Positions 47,401-60,469 of a stretch of 64,000 nucleotides of DNA are shown piece by piece (position 1 is the stretch's first letter; each line of letters begins with the position of its first letter). Source of the DNA: Metallyticus violacea (Eukaryota; Arthropoda; Insecta; Mantodea; Metallyticidae); the NCBI GenBank assembly GCA_030762175.1, contig CM060842.1, positions 48,752,501 to 48,816,500 on the forward strand, given 5' to 3'. The notes beneath the pieces are model-generated. The model did not search any database. It saw nothing but the letters and a program-made list of their open reading frames with translations, and was not told the origin of the DNA. The position numbers were made by a program, and so were the translations under genes.

Positions 47401-48214
47401 CACAAAAGTGAACTTAATCTAAAAGCTCTCTATAGGCAGATGCTATTTAGAGATTATGAAAATGTAATTTCATAATATTTTTGTATTTATAGCTGGAAAT
47501 CAATCAAATTGACTACAGCAATGAAAATATGTAACTCCTATGTCCCCCCATATGTTTCACGCTTACACAGTTAACTAAAAACTGCAGACATCTAACAAGG
47601 CGAATGTAACCTTTTCTCTGTTGTATTAAGTAATATACAAATTTATGCTGTTCATTTCTGCAATGTGAAACAGTTTACCTTTTAGCAATATACAGACCTA
47701 CACCTAGAAAAATTAGCCTCTCTTTAACAGAAAGAAGTCTACTTTTCTAATTATAGTATTAAAGTTGACAAATTATAAGCAGCAATCTAATGTTTAATAG
47801 AATTAAACGTATGTTTTTGGAACTGAATAACAGAAAAATATGCCACTTAATGTCTCTTCAGATTCGGCAATTTTAACATTGTCTTACCTGCTCTACAAAA
47901 TTCCTAATTCAGAGTATTGCTGTTACATTGAAACTACAAGAAAAACTGTTCCATGCCTTTGTCAAATTACATTTTAGTCTTTTTAATAATTATTGAAAAA
48001 TATTTTCTATCTCATGGAATAAGGAGAACCAGAATATTATTCAAAATTTTATAATATTTACAATAACGTGTGCGTTTTATTACATATTTCGTTCCCTGTT
48101 CTTATACATAATACATTTTATATGTTAAATGGACAGTATCAGCATATACGGCCTTAAAGTCAATGCAATAGTTGTGATTATTTGTGTAGTCATAAACTTA
48201 TTCAAAGAGTCCAT

Positions 48215-48300
<86 letters not shown>

Positions 48301-48312
48301 TTACTACTACTT

Positions 48313-48364
<52 letters not shown>

Positions 48365-49940
48365 ATATATATTATACAAATATGTTTTTGAAAAGTAATG
48401 CCACAAAGGAGAGAAATTTATGCTACTTTGCTTCAAAAACTATTATGAGTACATCAATCATTTTTATATTTATTTTAGGATGCACAATTAAAAGAATAAT
48501 ACAATTGTTACGAAAATTATTATGAAAAGTAGAAGGGAAATTTTTTGAATATTTCAATATTTAGAAACATATGTTACGTTTTCATTCCTTTTTAATATTA
48601 CACTTTTCCCATTACTTATTATGAATAAACAATAATAACAACCTTATTCCTTAACAAGAATATAAAGAATATTAAAATTTATGATATACTGACTATCGTT
48701 TCATGAAGATGTCCCTGCATTATTTACAAACCTTCCATCACAATTTTTATATAATGATTTTTATGTTATTACATAATAATATCAATACATTATCATGCTT
48801 TTGTAAATATTTCAGAAAAACCATTCATTAATCTTTAGACATTACAAAATATAATATTTGAATTAATTACGGTTACCTTTATTCCCTTAGGACTGCAAAC
48901 TGAAAGTAGATATCTGTGTGATAAATATCAGGAAGAAAATTACTAGTTTCAAAAATAAACAGAACTCATTTACTTTGTATGAAACCCTACATTAAAGTAT
49001 ACTACTAAATGCTTTGCATAGTACCTTGATTTGTTCTAATAAATAGATGCTAGTACAAATATTTCTTACTTCTACTACGTGTAGCATAACCCTTGAAGTT
49101 AACACTAATTTATGTTGTACCTATTTGTTGATTTGTTTTTAATAAAAACTTTGATTATTACATAAGACTACATTCTTTAACGTTTAATTCCAAATATTTC
49201 TTGAAGAACATTCATATTGTCATATTTACACGGACTTTCAAGGAAATTTGAAAGTGTTCCATTCGCTTATTGTCAGACAAATGACTTCAGTTACGACACT
49301 ACTTTCCTGTACTAGCAAACCTTATTTTTACTGACGTTCAACTGATTCGCAGTGGAATAAACTAAAGCAACGCTTGTTTTCATTAATTAGAAAAACGTTG
49401 AAATAGTGGTCATGGTATTGCGCGACACATTCGGAAGGATCCCTGGCTGTAGTGTTTACTTACGGAGCAATAGCTATGCGTGTAACACAGACTGAGTCTA
49501 CCTGCACGATTGATGAACAGAAGAATCTATTTGTAATGTATATGGTTAGGTTTATTAATAACGTTATACACACTATGTCTTTCTTGCTTGTGAAGAACAG
49601 CTCTTTTGATTCATGGCTTTATATGAAAATTTTAGTAAACTATTCAGGTGCAATGCACACCTAATTTGTGCCAAGTTCAAAGTATCATAAGTTATTAAAT
49701 TCTGGCTTTGCAGATTAAATTGCCATCTCAATTCTATGAATCACAACAGTTAGTCCCTTGATTTCCCTTATTCCTTTTCTTCTTCTCCGTCTCCTCCTTC
49801 CTCCTCTTCCCTCCCCCCCCAACCCCCTGTACTCGAGAAAAACTGTTGGAAAACAAATGGAATTGTAACACCAATTTTCTAACATATTTACAAGCAGTAA
49901 TATTTTTACATTCTACTATTAATTTGGATTTTATGTGTTT
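47401..49940. other. Downstream of the LAMP-like gene, no gene seen
   Basis: AT-rich. Apart from the ACT array nothing is recognised. It could include a longer 3' UTR. Confidence 0.4.
48214..48363. repeat. (ACT)n trinucleotide array, about 150 bp
   Basis: About 50 ACT units with two single-base interruptions (att, ttct). Confidence 0.97.
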
Positions 49941-49949
49941 TTACTTAAC

Positions 49950-50055
49950 TATATATTTTGTAAGCTGTATTTTTGCTAGTTCTTCCTCTGATAGAGTGGA
50001 ACAGAAGGCCCCATGACCTTAACACTTGCCAGGTTAAATAAATAAATAAATCTTT
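49950..50055 (+). mobile_element. LINE 3' end
   Basis: The phrase agagtggaacagaaggcccc, ttaacacttgccaggttaaa and the terminal (AAAT)n are a familiar 3' tail of insect non-LTR retrotransposons. The coding part is not recognised upstream. Confidence 0.6.
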
Positions 50056-50059
50056 GTTG

Positions 50060-52150
50060 TAATAAGAATACGTGTAAATTTTATGTTTAACTTCCCTTAA
50101 ATGTTGTTAAAGCACTTATCTATTTTTAATGAACCACATACTTATTTTTACAGAGATTTTCTAGAGCCTTGATATTTTATTTTGGTACGTTGTACAGCTT
50201 AAATTATAATACCAAGAGTAGTGATGGTTTCCAGAGTGCAGTTATTGAAGATCGACAGTTACGTTAGGGCGCCACAGAAGTGGTAGCTGGAGCTTGGTTC
50301 TTCAAAGTACATCACAAAGTTCCGTAATAGATGTTACAACGATCAAATACTAGCAAAGAATAAATCACACTTATACCTGGACAAAATGCCAACATTGAAA
50401 GAATAGCTCCTCTTATGAACGCTCAGTTGACAGCAGGAAGAAAGATTATCGTTAGATGCAATTCTGCAAATAGAATATAATATGAGCAATATAAATTAAA
50501 GCGAATTTCATAAAGGGATTTAGACGCAAAGTTCCTATCTTCTGTCCTCAGTTCTGAGAAATATAAATGCTACGTGGTGTCGATACAAATGTTTAAATGG
50601 CCTGCTGCTAAAATAAATAACAATAATGTTAAATATTGTCAATTCCTGAAGTGTTCTTCTCTCCAAATTTAGTAAATAAGTGCTACTTGTATATGGGATT
50701 AAATAATGTGGACTTATTTATGTGTCCATGATATCCTGTCGTTTTGTTTCTTCATTATGGACTGAGAATATAGAGTTCTATCCTGTAAAATATAATGTCA
50801 TAGGGCTGTCAGTAGCACGTTATCATTTCCCAAGTGATAGCATCTGTGTGTACGCTAATCGTGGGGCGGAGCAGGAATTAAACAGTGGGAGTGTCCGGTC
50901 AGTTGGCTGAGCTACCTGTATCTTGGTGACAATCTGTAGCTCTTCCGGGAACCTCGGCCCCTCTAATGGAAAAGTGGTGTTTTCCATAGATAATGCATCA
51001 CCCTCAGCAAATTTTGCATCTGTATATGATTTAAAATAAGGCTTCCTCATCGCCTGCATCATCATGAAAAAGAATTTTGCTTGAAGACAAAAAAGAGGTA
51101 CAGCAGATTATGTTTGCTCATCATTGGGTGACTTCAGCTGAAATTCAGATCATTAAATTCCTTTAACATTTTACGAGGGATATGTCGACATGTTTAGCTG
51201 TTCCTAAAAATGCATCTCCAAGTACGTTATGATGACTTCACCAACAGAAGAAACACGCATTGTCATACTTCATCTAGAAATATCTTGCAGTAAGATCTTG
51301 CAAGCCGCAATGAAGAAGTGTGTTTTCAAGTGCAACAACTGCAACGTTAACACACTGTTTCAGTGGAATTGCACCATTTCCTCTCAACTGCTCATTTTTG
51401 TTGTTGGTATTTCACATTTATTCACCTGTAACAATCTGAGATGGGATGTGGACGCTGGTGTTAATGTATAATCCTTTTCTACATTTTAGAGTACCTATTC
51501 TCTAACTGGAAAAAACAGACACTCAACTTTCACTATTCTCTTTACAGCGTTACTGATTTTTAAGTGCAACTGCTATGTGCCTGGTTCGTCTTCTATGGTC
51601 CCCAACTCGTTTAAAATTCACAATACCAATACCTAGATTACGGTGGGTGAAAGAGCAAATTGTGCAAAGTGTTTGCATTATCCACTTCTTTTTCTTTTAT
51701 CGCAGAAGAACAAAAATCTAAAGTCGTATCTAGAGAGCTCTATAATGAATGGTGACACCATTATTATTGTTTCTGATAACAATAACATTTTTCCTTTCTG
51801 AGACCTTAAACATGAAGATAAAAGCTTTCCACATCGCCCTCGCATGTTAATGTTTAGTTCATTTCAGTATTTTCAGTTATTTATGGATACAAGTCTATGC
51901 ATGTTAAAATAACACTTTTGTGTACATTTGTCGGTCCATTTTCACTTTGAGCTAACACAGTGAGATTATTAGAGTTACGGATAGGCATAGAGCGGCTGCT
52001 ACTGGGAGAAGCCAGTCAAGATATGTGATGCATGTGCAGGTAACAGATGGTAGCGAGTTTGAGGAAAGCTTTATCAGCAAGTAGTCATGCGTTCGTGTGT
52101 TTCTCGGTGCTTTCACTGTGTGTATATTGTGTGCTGATTGTTCTTTGTTA
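50060..52150. other. Intergenic, no gene recognised
   Basis: No coding identity seen on either strand. Confidence 0.4.
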
Positions 52151-52159
52151 GTAATAACA

Positions 52160-52275
52160 ATACATAAATATGGACTTGAAGAACGGGCTTTTATGCATGA
52201 TACATATGTAAAACGGATTCTTGCAGAGAAGTGGTAAGGCCATTTCCCCATGTAAATTTTGCCATTTTTTATTCC
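52160..52275 (+). pseudogene. Possible start of a DUF4817-like transposase
   Basis: YGLEERAFMHDTYVKRILAE resembles the very N-terminus of the family seen at 6420 and 22270 (E.R.F....Y....S). Nothing of the protein follows. Confidence 0.3.
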
Positions 52276-52344
52276 AAACCTTTATTAGTAAGTTAAATTT
52301 GAACATAGATGCAGATATGTAACACTACACATAAACACTATTTT

Positions 52345-52347
<3 letters not shown>

Positions 52348-52383
<36 letters not shown>
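52348..52383. repeat. (AT)n microsatellite
   Basis: About 17 AT units. Confidence 0.95.
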
Positions 52384-52388
<5 letters not shown>

Positions 52389-53165
52389 ACAATACAATAA
52401 GAGGAAGTCACACTTGTAATCGGTATATTTCGAATTACTAGAGTTCTTCTATGGCAAGAAGAGAAGTATATATAGGCGAATACAAGTGTGAATTTCTCTT
52501 AGTGTTTATCCTTTTCTGCTTTTATAATTACTGTTAATTTATATATATTACAAGGTTTTCCCAAATAATTATTTTAAACTGTTCACATCTGCAGTGCATA
52601 GATTTATTAACAAAAGAAGGGAAGGCAATAAGTTTTTACTATAATTTTATCAAGCAAACTCATAATTATCTTACGAAGGTGAATGGGAATGTCTACTTAT
52701 ATTTCCACAGCGGCTAGGTGAACACTTAACTGCGCAGTAAAAATTAAGTTCAACATTATGAAAGTATTCCCCTTTGATAAAGTAAATATTTGTACTTTCC
52801 CAATATTCAAAATTTCCCGTTAGCTAATGCTTCTCAAGATATTTCGTCGCAGAGCTGTATATCATTCAAGATGCTGAAGGTCGAGTAAAAAAGACTGAAG
52901 CATTTACTGTAAAACTTCTGAATATGCTTTGTTATTTTACAATACTATCATCAGACACACACACCACACAAATGCTAAATCTTTATCCCGTTAAAATTAT
53001 TTTTAAGCAACATGTTTAAAGAATCTTTAATTGTACTCAATTTCTTATAATTGTCCAGCAAATTCCAGGAATTGACCTTGTGGATTATTGTTGAGGTTGC
53101 AATAAATTCGTGACAAAAATGAAAAGTAAAATAGCATCAAAAGCTGCAGTTTAAAACATTGAAAC
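52384..53165. other. Intergenic, no gene seen
   Basis: No feature recognised. Confidence 0.45.
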
Positions 53166-53195
53166 TATAACATTGTATTTTTTTTGGGGGGGGGG

Positions 53196-53418
53196 CCGAT
53201 GGATTTTTTTCGGACGTAAAAATCCTAAATATGGCTTCCTTCGGAAGGGAAGTAAAGCCGTGGGTCCCGTGTCGTACATTTGCGGCACGAAAAAGAACCT
53301 CAAGCCTGAAAGAGAGGCCTCTGAGCAAAATTTGTCGGCCGTTTCACGCCCTGAGTTGAATGGGACGCTGATGACCTGAGATGTTAAAGAGCGTCCATAA
53401 ATAAATCAATCAAAAAAA
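53196..53418 (+). repeat. SINE family B copy, lacking the tRNA head
   Basis: Starts at ccgatggatttttttcggac after a G-run, then has the full body to gagatgttaaagagcgtcca and an ATAAATC/A tail. This 5' truncation is typical of incomplete reverse transcription. Confidence 0.9.
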
Positions 53419-53679
53419 ATCACTTTGTGGTCTACGTTTCCCAGGCATTACCGGGAAAGCTTCTGAAACAATCTCAGTCAGATAATTAACTCAACCGGGC
53501 ATGGAAGCCGGGCACGCCACATGGGAAGTTCACACGCTACCGTTGGATACAATTACGATTATAGTAGAATTAGAAAAATCGCAATCACTAGTCATTCTAA
53601 ATCTAATTTTAGCATTTGAAACTCCTTTCCGTTCTACAAAAGCCCTCATTCCCTTTCGTATATATTTCGCTGGATATTC

Positions 53680-54006
53680 TTGAGAATGAAAAACTGCAGA
53701 CTAGGCAGCAGCATTTGCAACTTGCTCGACGAGCAGAGATCCGGAGCTGACGTCACGAATGACTGCGTTTTCCTTCACGCCAGCTTGGACGACACATCCG
53801 GTGGAGCATCCTCGGCGTGCGCTATGGGGGATGGTCCAACCGACATCGTGCTCATCGTCCCGGAACGAAATAGGGCAACGGACTTAAGTTTCGAACTCTC
53901 TCTCTTCTCCATTCTCCATTTACGGCATCGAGGGCATTTTAAATTTAAAGCGTTCAACAGAGACAACTCGGAAGGAAAAAACACAACGGAATTAATGGAA
54001 CAATGA
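53680..54006 (+). other. GC-richer 108-codon open frame, function unknown
   Basis: ATG-to-TGA frame containing DEQRSGADVTNDCVFLHASL and GDGPTDIVLIVPERNRATDL. It is less AT-rich than its surroundings and has balanced amino-acid composition. No domain recognised and the reverse strand is also open. It could be an exon, regulatory DNA or a decayed repeat. Confidence 0.25.
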
Positions 54007-54136
54007 TTTGCCTAATTGGTTATCTTCAATAAATGTTTACACATGAGCTCTGAAAACTGCGAAGAAAAAATATAAAATAAAATTAATTTCTTTTGTTTGC
54101 ATTTTTGTATAACGTTAACGTAGCATCAGAGGCTAT

Positions 54137-54295
54137 GAATATCAATGATACATGAGATGTAATAAATTGGGAAAAGGAAACATCCTTAGTTAAGGATCCT
54201 TCCCTGGCATGAGAACCCATAAACTGGAAAACAAAATTCAGTCAGGAAGGAAAATTATCCGTTCACGGGTCTACATCTTGGCTGCCGCGGTTACA
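54137..54295 (-). repeat. SINE family A copy, strongly diverged
   Basis: Retains tgatacatgagatgtaataa, attgggaaaaggaaac, cctggcatgag and attcagtcaggaagg in family order but has lost large parts. Confidence 0.7.
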
Positions 54296-54299
54296 TTAT

Positions 54300-54780
54300 A
54301 GATAATGAACTTTAATTATTCTACGTTATGTTGCTTTATGTTTATTGGAACAGCTTCTGCCTTTTACTTAACATTTCTTGAAACAAAATATGCAACTTAA
54401 AATAAAAATCGATAATCAGAGAATTCACGAGTACATTTTTGCCAATTTTAAATAAACATCAAAATTTCGACATGTAACAAAATTCAGTTATATTTTAAAA
54501 ACACCATTATTATGAAAACATTTTACAAAATATGACCCTGAGGGACAACTGATTGATGTTCATTAGTTTATTGCAAGATAGCTAGTAAAATGTTAAGCAT
54601 TCATAAAACAAATATACAATTGTTACAATTTTGTAAGCCAAGTTTAGGGGAATTATATTTAAATTTTTATTTTATTCGTGAAATACTCTTAATAAATATC
54701 ACTCGAGGGTCTGAGCTTTCCAGATAAATTCACGGACGCAGTGAGCAATCTCACGCCCTCTTGTGAAAACAAAACATTTT
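54300..54780. other. Intergenic AT-rich, no gene seen
   Basis: No feature recognised. Confidence 0.5.
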
Positions 54781-54787
54781 ATTTGTT

Positions 54788-55032
54788 TTATTTACGGACG
54801 CTCTTTAACATCTCAGGTCATCAGCGTCTCGTTCAATTCAGGGCCTGAAAAGGCCAATAAAAGCTGTCCAGAGGTATCTTTTTTCAGACTTGAGATTCTT
54901 TTTCGTGCCGTAAATATCCGAAGGAAGCCATTGTTAGGATGTTTTGCCCGAAAAATCCATTGATCCTGGCCAGGATTGAACCCCCTTGGGTGTAGGAGAC
55001 AAGTATGGTTTCCTCTACACTATCAGTGCCAA
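54788..55032 (-). repeat. SINE family B copy with internal deletion
   Basis: tttacggacgctctttaaca, tctcaggtcatcagcg, agaggtatcttttttcagac and tgatcctggccaggattgaa on the plus strand give a minus-strand B copy. The gggacccacggctt segment is missing. Confidence 0.88.
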
Positions 55033-55264
55033 TACATTTGTCGTATTAACATTTTTCATCTTATATGTTCTTTCAGTTCTAATGTGTGGGTTTTTGTTCC
55101 ACAAATTTTATTTTTAAACTTCTCCCAATAATAAAAATCACTCACTGTCAGCATGCCATTCCTGCACATATTATATTCTCAAAAATATAGTCTGCAATTC
55201 TGTTTATACACCAATTTTTTCGTCATGTAAAGGAGCTTCGTATATAAAATTTGGTTTTTCTGTA

Positions 55265-55605
55265 CTCCAGTACCTGTAATTTTGCGTTGAAATATGCTTA
55301 ATCATCAAGGAATATTAAGCATGGAAAAATTACTCTAACATTAACGTCCGATTATAGAAATTTACCCGAATATCAGGAACATCTGCCTGCAATTTAAGTT
55401 TTAAACTGACTCAATCTCGGATAAGTGTGAATGATAGATAATTTTCTAAAAAGATGTCAGAAATGTGTGGATGTAGCAGGAGAACATTATGAATATATTC
55501 TGCCATACGTATGTACTTGTTTTAATTACAATTGTTGTTGTGAATGTGTGGCGCGGATATTACATCCGCTTTGCTTGAGGTTACCGCTCTGACGGCCGAC
55601 CCTCC
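55265..55605. repeat. Unnamed dispersed repeat, copy 2
   Basis: Aligns block by block with 12846-13235, in the same orientation: aggaatattaagcatggaaa, attactctaacattaacgtc, gattatagaaattta, ttttctaaaaagatgtcag, gatgtagcagg and attacatccgctttgc. Confidence 0.7.
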
Positions 55606-55699
55606 AGCTGCAGTGAAAGATTCGGTGCTATCTCTAAAGAATGAACTTCCACAATTATCACAATCATTTAATTTCAATAACAGCAGTAGAATTAAAAGA

Positions 55700-57105
55700 A
55701 AACAGGGAACTAAACTCGAAAACTTATAGAAATATAAAATATGCTAAATTTTTATGAAACAATAAACTACTTTGACTGGTCGCACTCTATTCATGCAAAA
55801 CACAAATAATTTTGAAGTTACTTTATCATTAATAAAGTAAAACATGACGTCTTACATTTCTTCTTTTTGAATTTATAATACAATAGAATCTAACAGTTTT
55901 ACTGAGCAACAAGAAATATTTATTTAATTATAACAATATAAGCACACGGAAAGATCTCGCAATCAAGCACAATAAAACATTTAAAGGGGGGAAAAAAAAT
56001 AGTGCGACCTTGCAGCCGGGATGTTTTTAAGTCCACTGCGGCACAGCAGGAAATATACCAACGCTTTTATGTTCATGCTCAGAAAGCACTTTGAGTCTAT
56101 GATGTTATCACAGCAGTATCGTATGAAAGGCCGAAGGTTCGAGAACATTAACCACTTGGCTGATCAATTGTAGTATAATAGATAAGCTAGTGTTTGTGTT
56201 TCACTGGAACGTAGTGAACAAAAACAAATTTGCCCAGTTTGAGTACAGCTTCACTCGAAGATCAACTAGCTTTGAAAGCTGACCACTTTTTTGTTTTCAA
56301 TGATATATTAGGAAGAGTGCCAAAGTTACGAGATGAAAATAGGGAGATACGCAAAAGATTACACCAATCCATATGAATCTGTATGAGATCCCTAAATCGG
56401 CAGAAACAAAACTTAGAAGATGGGCGATCAAGTTATGGGGGATCGGAAGGGCCTGTGTTAAATTAGCTAAATTTAGATTCATACTTTTAATTACAATGTT
56501 GAAACTTGAACAGTTTTTTTTGACACTTTTTATCTGTGTACTGAAGCAGAGTAATAGAATTTAAACATTGAAATAATTAGAATTTTCTTTATTTGAAGAC
56601 TATATTTTGTCAACCAGTTTTTACAAATTCCTAAGCAATTAAAATTTTCTCTGTAATTCTGCTTCATTGTTTAAAAACACCATTTAAATTTTCAAAGCAT
56701 TTTATGCAATATTTTTTCTCTAGAAGTGCACACATACAAGAAAATGTAGTTTGAGAATATTGGAATCAAAGAAAAAAGTTTAAAAGCAAACTCATAGCTC
56801 TAACCCAGGACCTAATGCAAACCTACGTTATAGTTAGAATCTGTTCTGAATGTTTGTCAGAGTAGCGAACAGAAAAAGCAAAAATTGCGAATGGTAAAAA
56901 CCACAACCTTCTAGATCAATTAGTTCCAAAGCTATATCATTTTGAAATTTTGTTTTACTCTATACAGATGTATTTTTAAACATTAAAAACATTACTTACA
57001 AGTTATACATCACAATAAAAGTATATCGCATAATTCAGGAAAGTAGAAAACTTTTTGTAGTACACTTTTTGAAAAATGTAAAAAAAAAAATAAATAAATA
57101 AAAGC
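55700..57105. other. Intergenic, no gene recognised
   Basis: AT-rich; short frames carry no recognisable domain. Confidence 0.45.
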
Positions 57106-57107
57106 TT

Positions 57108-57240
57108 ACCTGCCAATTCCCCTTAAGGAGCTCCAAGCCGTGCTGAATCTTTTTCAAGAGCAAGCCACCGTCACACCGCACACAACACCTGTCCATTCCT
57201 CCTGGCACTTTCGAGCCTGTAATAGAACCACCAGAATGAA
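57108..57240 (-). repeat. SINE-like family C fragment
   Basis: Minus strand contains ggttctattacaggctcgaa, agtgccagga and gcggtgtgacggtggctt, all diagnostic of the family C copies at 27003 and 59300. Confidence 0.75.
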
Positions 57241-57329
57241 ATTGGATAATGGAAAATTCCTGGAAAGGAAAGATTCATCCCAGGTTTCCTAAGAGACCAA
57301 GGGAAACTAAAAAAAAAAAAAAAAAAAGT

Positions 57330-59285
57330 CAAGATGGGCGGCCACAAATGCCATCCGAAGAGTTACCACTTAAGTTACCCCGTTCGGTTGCATAATTAGT
57401 TTAAGTGTTTGTATTAGAACAGCAAACTGATACTATAAAGTAAATATTAGAAATTTTAAAGTAAATTAAAATCAATTTATAAGTTTGTAAATATATGCGA
57501 TTATAAATATAATAATGTAAGCAATTAGTAGCACATTCATATCTTTTCAAAGATTCTGATCGACAAAATGGAGTTCTGAATAGATCAGATGGCAACCAGT
57601 TTCAAGGAGTGATGATTATGACTGTATTTAGTAATGAAGAAAGTTTATAAAATGTTAATTGCCGTATAACTGAATTCGTTTGCATTGCCACTTTGCACGC
57701 GAAGTAGCTATATATTTAACTATTTACCATTTAATTATATTGCTGTTACATATATATAAACTACAATAATTAGCCCAGTCAATTAATTTAGAAAAAGTGA
57801 GAAATCATTATATTTAGAGATCATTAGAAAATTACTAACATAAACGGTTTTCATTATAAAAAGTTACACCCACATGATTAAGATGCACGATATATTCAAA
57901 TATATTAGTTACTAATAATTTCTTTCAATAATTATATACGATGTTCTATATATAATAAAATAATATCTATATTTATTTCATTTTAAATAAATAAACAGCA
58001 CATCAAACCTTCAAGTTGTGTAAAATATCAAACTCAGTACTTTGAGCAACGAATAGAATTTAGTGCAGAATACAAAAGTAAATTGCAATGATACTCATTG
58101 AGATCATACATGGCATAAAACTGCTGATTAACCCCAACGTGTTGAAAGTCACTCGCAATGAGTAAGTGAATAATGAACTAAAAAAAACAAGTTACTGCTT
58201 ACAATGAAAAGTTATTGCAAACGTAAATTACAACAGAAGGTATTATTGAACGAGTCTTTCCTTTTCCGATATTAATTTTCAAATTTTCCTTAATACAAAC
58301 ATGAAAGTATTGAGTTGCAATTTTTGCGTTAGCATCTGAAGATTGACTAAGTTTTAGGCTTTGCACCGATTGTCACTGAACAGATGAGAAACATTCCATT
58401 GTAATACATTTTCTACAAAATATAAACAGCCGCCCGAAGAAACACGCTTTCTCCAATCGTAAACTGAAAACTGTACATAAAATGATAAAAGATTTATTTT
58501 ATTTTAAGGTAGAAATGACACGGCTCTTTATTGGCCAAATCCTGGGAAAAGATGAGCCTTTCCCCACACCCTCAGCGGATGTTGGTGTTAACGTAGGAAA
58601 AAATACGTTACATACATGCACTGTTTGATGTGGGGGAGATTGGACACGCGTGCGTTATGGAGGAGGATCCAATACTGTAACCGTCACTCAGGTCAGGCAC
58701 TGGAACGGCTGCCATGGATGTCTGTAGGATTCTTTCACCTATCATCCATATGCCACCAGTAGCTTGCTTCTCTCTATGGCTTCCTCTGTTTACTTATTAG
58801 GAGGACCTGTGCTCAACTCTCGTTGTCTCTAGTAAGGAATGTTTATTTATTTATTTATTTATTTTAATGCGTTAGGACTGAATTACGAAGATAGACAGCT
58901 CTGTTTATACACTTATTAATCGTGTAACTAAAAACGAATTATATATGTATTTGTATTTTTGTGCCTTGCACTATAAAACTGAACTTATACACACAAAAAA
59001 GAGGAGTTGGAACTACTGTAGAAGTCAGATATTTAGAAAATCTTAAAATTCTGGCATTTTGTGAAAACGTTTCCCTATACAACAGCCAATGACATAAATA
59101 TAAATTAAAAGTATAACCATAATAAAAGTTAATGCTTAACAGCCGCAAAAAGACAAAATAAAATCACAACACTATTTAGGTTAAAGGTAAAGAAGAAGAT
59201 GAATTTATATTCTACAATGTTAACTGAATATTATTAGATGGAAACATTATGTCATTATACAAGAAAATGTGACATTTTTTATAAT
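57330..59285. other. Intergenic, no gene recognised
   Basis: Includes an ATTT run at 58843-58866. 58500-58800 is less AT-rich but not assignable. Confidence 0.4.
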
Positions 59286-59299
59286 CTAGCCCAAAATTT

Positions 59300-59630
59300 A
59301 GTGCAAAAATTTAGGGTCGAAAGTGCTAGGACGATGTGGGCTGGTGCGGTGTGACGGTGGCTTGCGTTTTGCAAAGGTTTCTACTCCGGCGTCTGGTATG
59401 GTATGGAAGCAGATCATTTGAGCTGCTTGGACTCTATTGAGGGAGGCTTCGCATCGCGGGATGTTCTAAACGGAAACATGTTAGGGACTCCGTCTATGTC
59501 TACGCAACATCGCCTGAGGATCCTGGTCGCTGGGTTTCTCCCTTAATTCATTCCCTCCTCCCAGAGTTGCCCGAGACAAACGGCCAGTCTTCGAGCAAAG
59601 CTGAAGTACCGAAACACCTTCTCCGCTCTA
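59300..59630 (+). repeat. SINE-like family C copy, 5' truncated
   Basis: tgcggtgtgacggtggcttg, ggaaacatgttagggactcc, acaaacggccagtcttcgag and agtaccgaaacacctt follow the same order as in 27165-27410. Confidence 0.75.
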
Positions 59631-59634
59631 ACAA

Positions 59635-59994
59635 TGCAATTCAATGTCATACTGTCGTGAAATAGGCACTTTCTTGATGTATAAGGCGGTACGCTTGGAA
59701 CTTATTCGGGCTGTTTCAGTTTCAAATCCTGCAGATGATTAACTTAACTGAAGTTTCCTACATTTCCCTCAGTCTTTCAGAAAGGGCAAATGCCGGATTA
59801 GTAAGATTCTACCAAGAATTCACCATTTATTTCATTATTAATTTTCATACCTTATCTGCGCCTAGCTGGGTTTGAAGCGGCCATGACATTGGACCAATCT
59901 CTCATTTAGGGCCTAGGTATGTCCAAGATACTCGTAATTAACTCCCCGACAGGTAAATGGCCTGGACATTAACGTATCCCAGGGGAATGAATGA
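59635..59994 (+). other. Possible further SINE-related fragment
   Basis: 59745-59830 contains ccctcagtctttcagaaagg and caaatgccggatta, a weak echo of SINE bodies common in insects. Otherwise nothing is recognised. Confidence 0.3.
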
Positions 59995-60272
59995 ATGAAT
60001 AGTGTTTAACGCCCGTTTTTGCTACAGAGGCACCACAGGCGATGGACACTGTTGATACATGAGATGAAATGATATATTGGGAAAGGGTTTAGTTTTATGG
60101 AAGGAATCGTTCCAGGCCTAAGTTTAGGGTACCTCCCCGGCATTTGGCATTTATGAGGACTGAGGAAAACCTGGAAAAAACCTCAGTCAGGAAGGACGGT
60201 CCTGGCGGTATTCGAACCCAGACCTCCCGCTCACGGGTCAAAGACTTAACGACCTCGGCCACCCGCGGCGGT
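59995..60272 (-). repeat. SINE family A copy, full length
   Basis: Minus strand: gaggtcgttaagtctttgac, gggttcgaataccgcc, ctgactgaggttttttccag, aaatgccaaatgccgggg and gggcgttaaacact. Confidence 0.92.
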
Positions 60273-60469
60273 CTATCCCAGGGGAAACAAGAGGTACCGG
60301 AAGAGGGTAAATAGTTAAAAAGAAGAAAAAGAGTCTAGATTTAGAACTTACTGTCTGGTATTTAAGTCGTACAAACAGAACGAAGAGTGCGGATCAAATA
60401 TAAACCGGAATTTGCATTTTAATGCTTATGAATAGAACGGAGCGAGACGCGTCTTTGAGACATATGCGT

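Noticed and set aside
48125..48436. Poly-Val, poly-Thr and poly-Tyr open frames
   Set aside because: They are translations of the ACT array.
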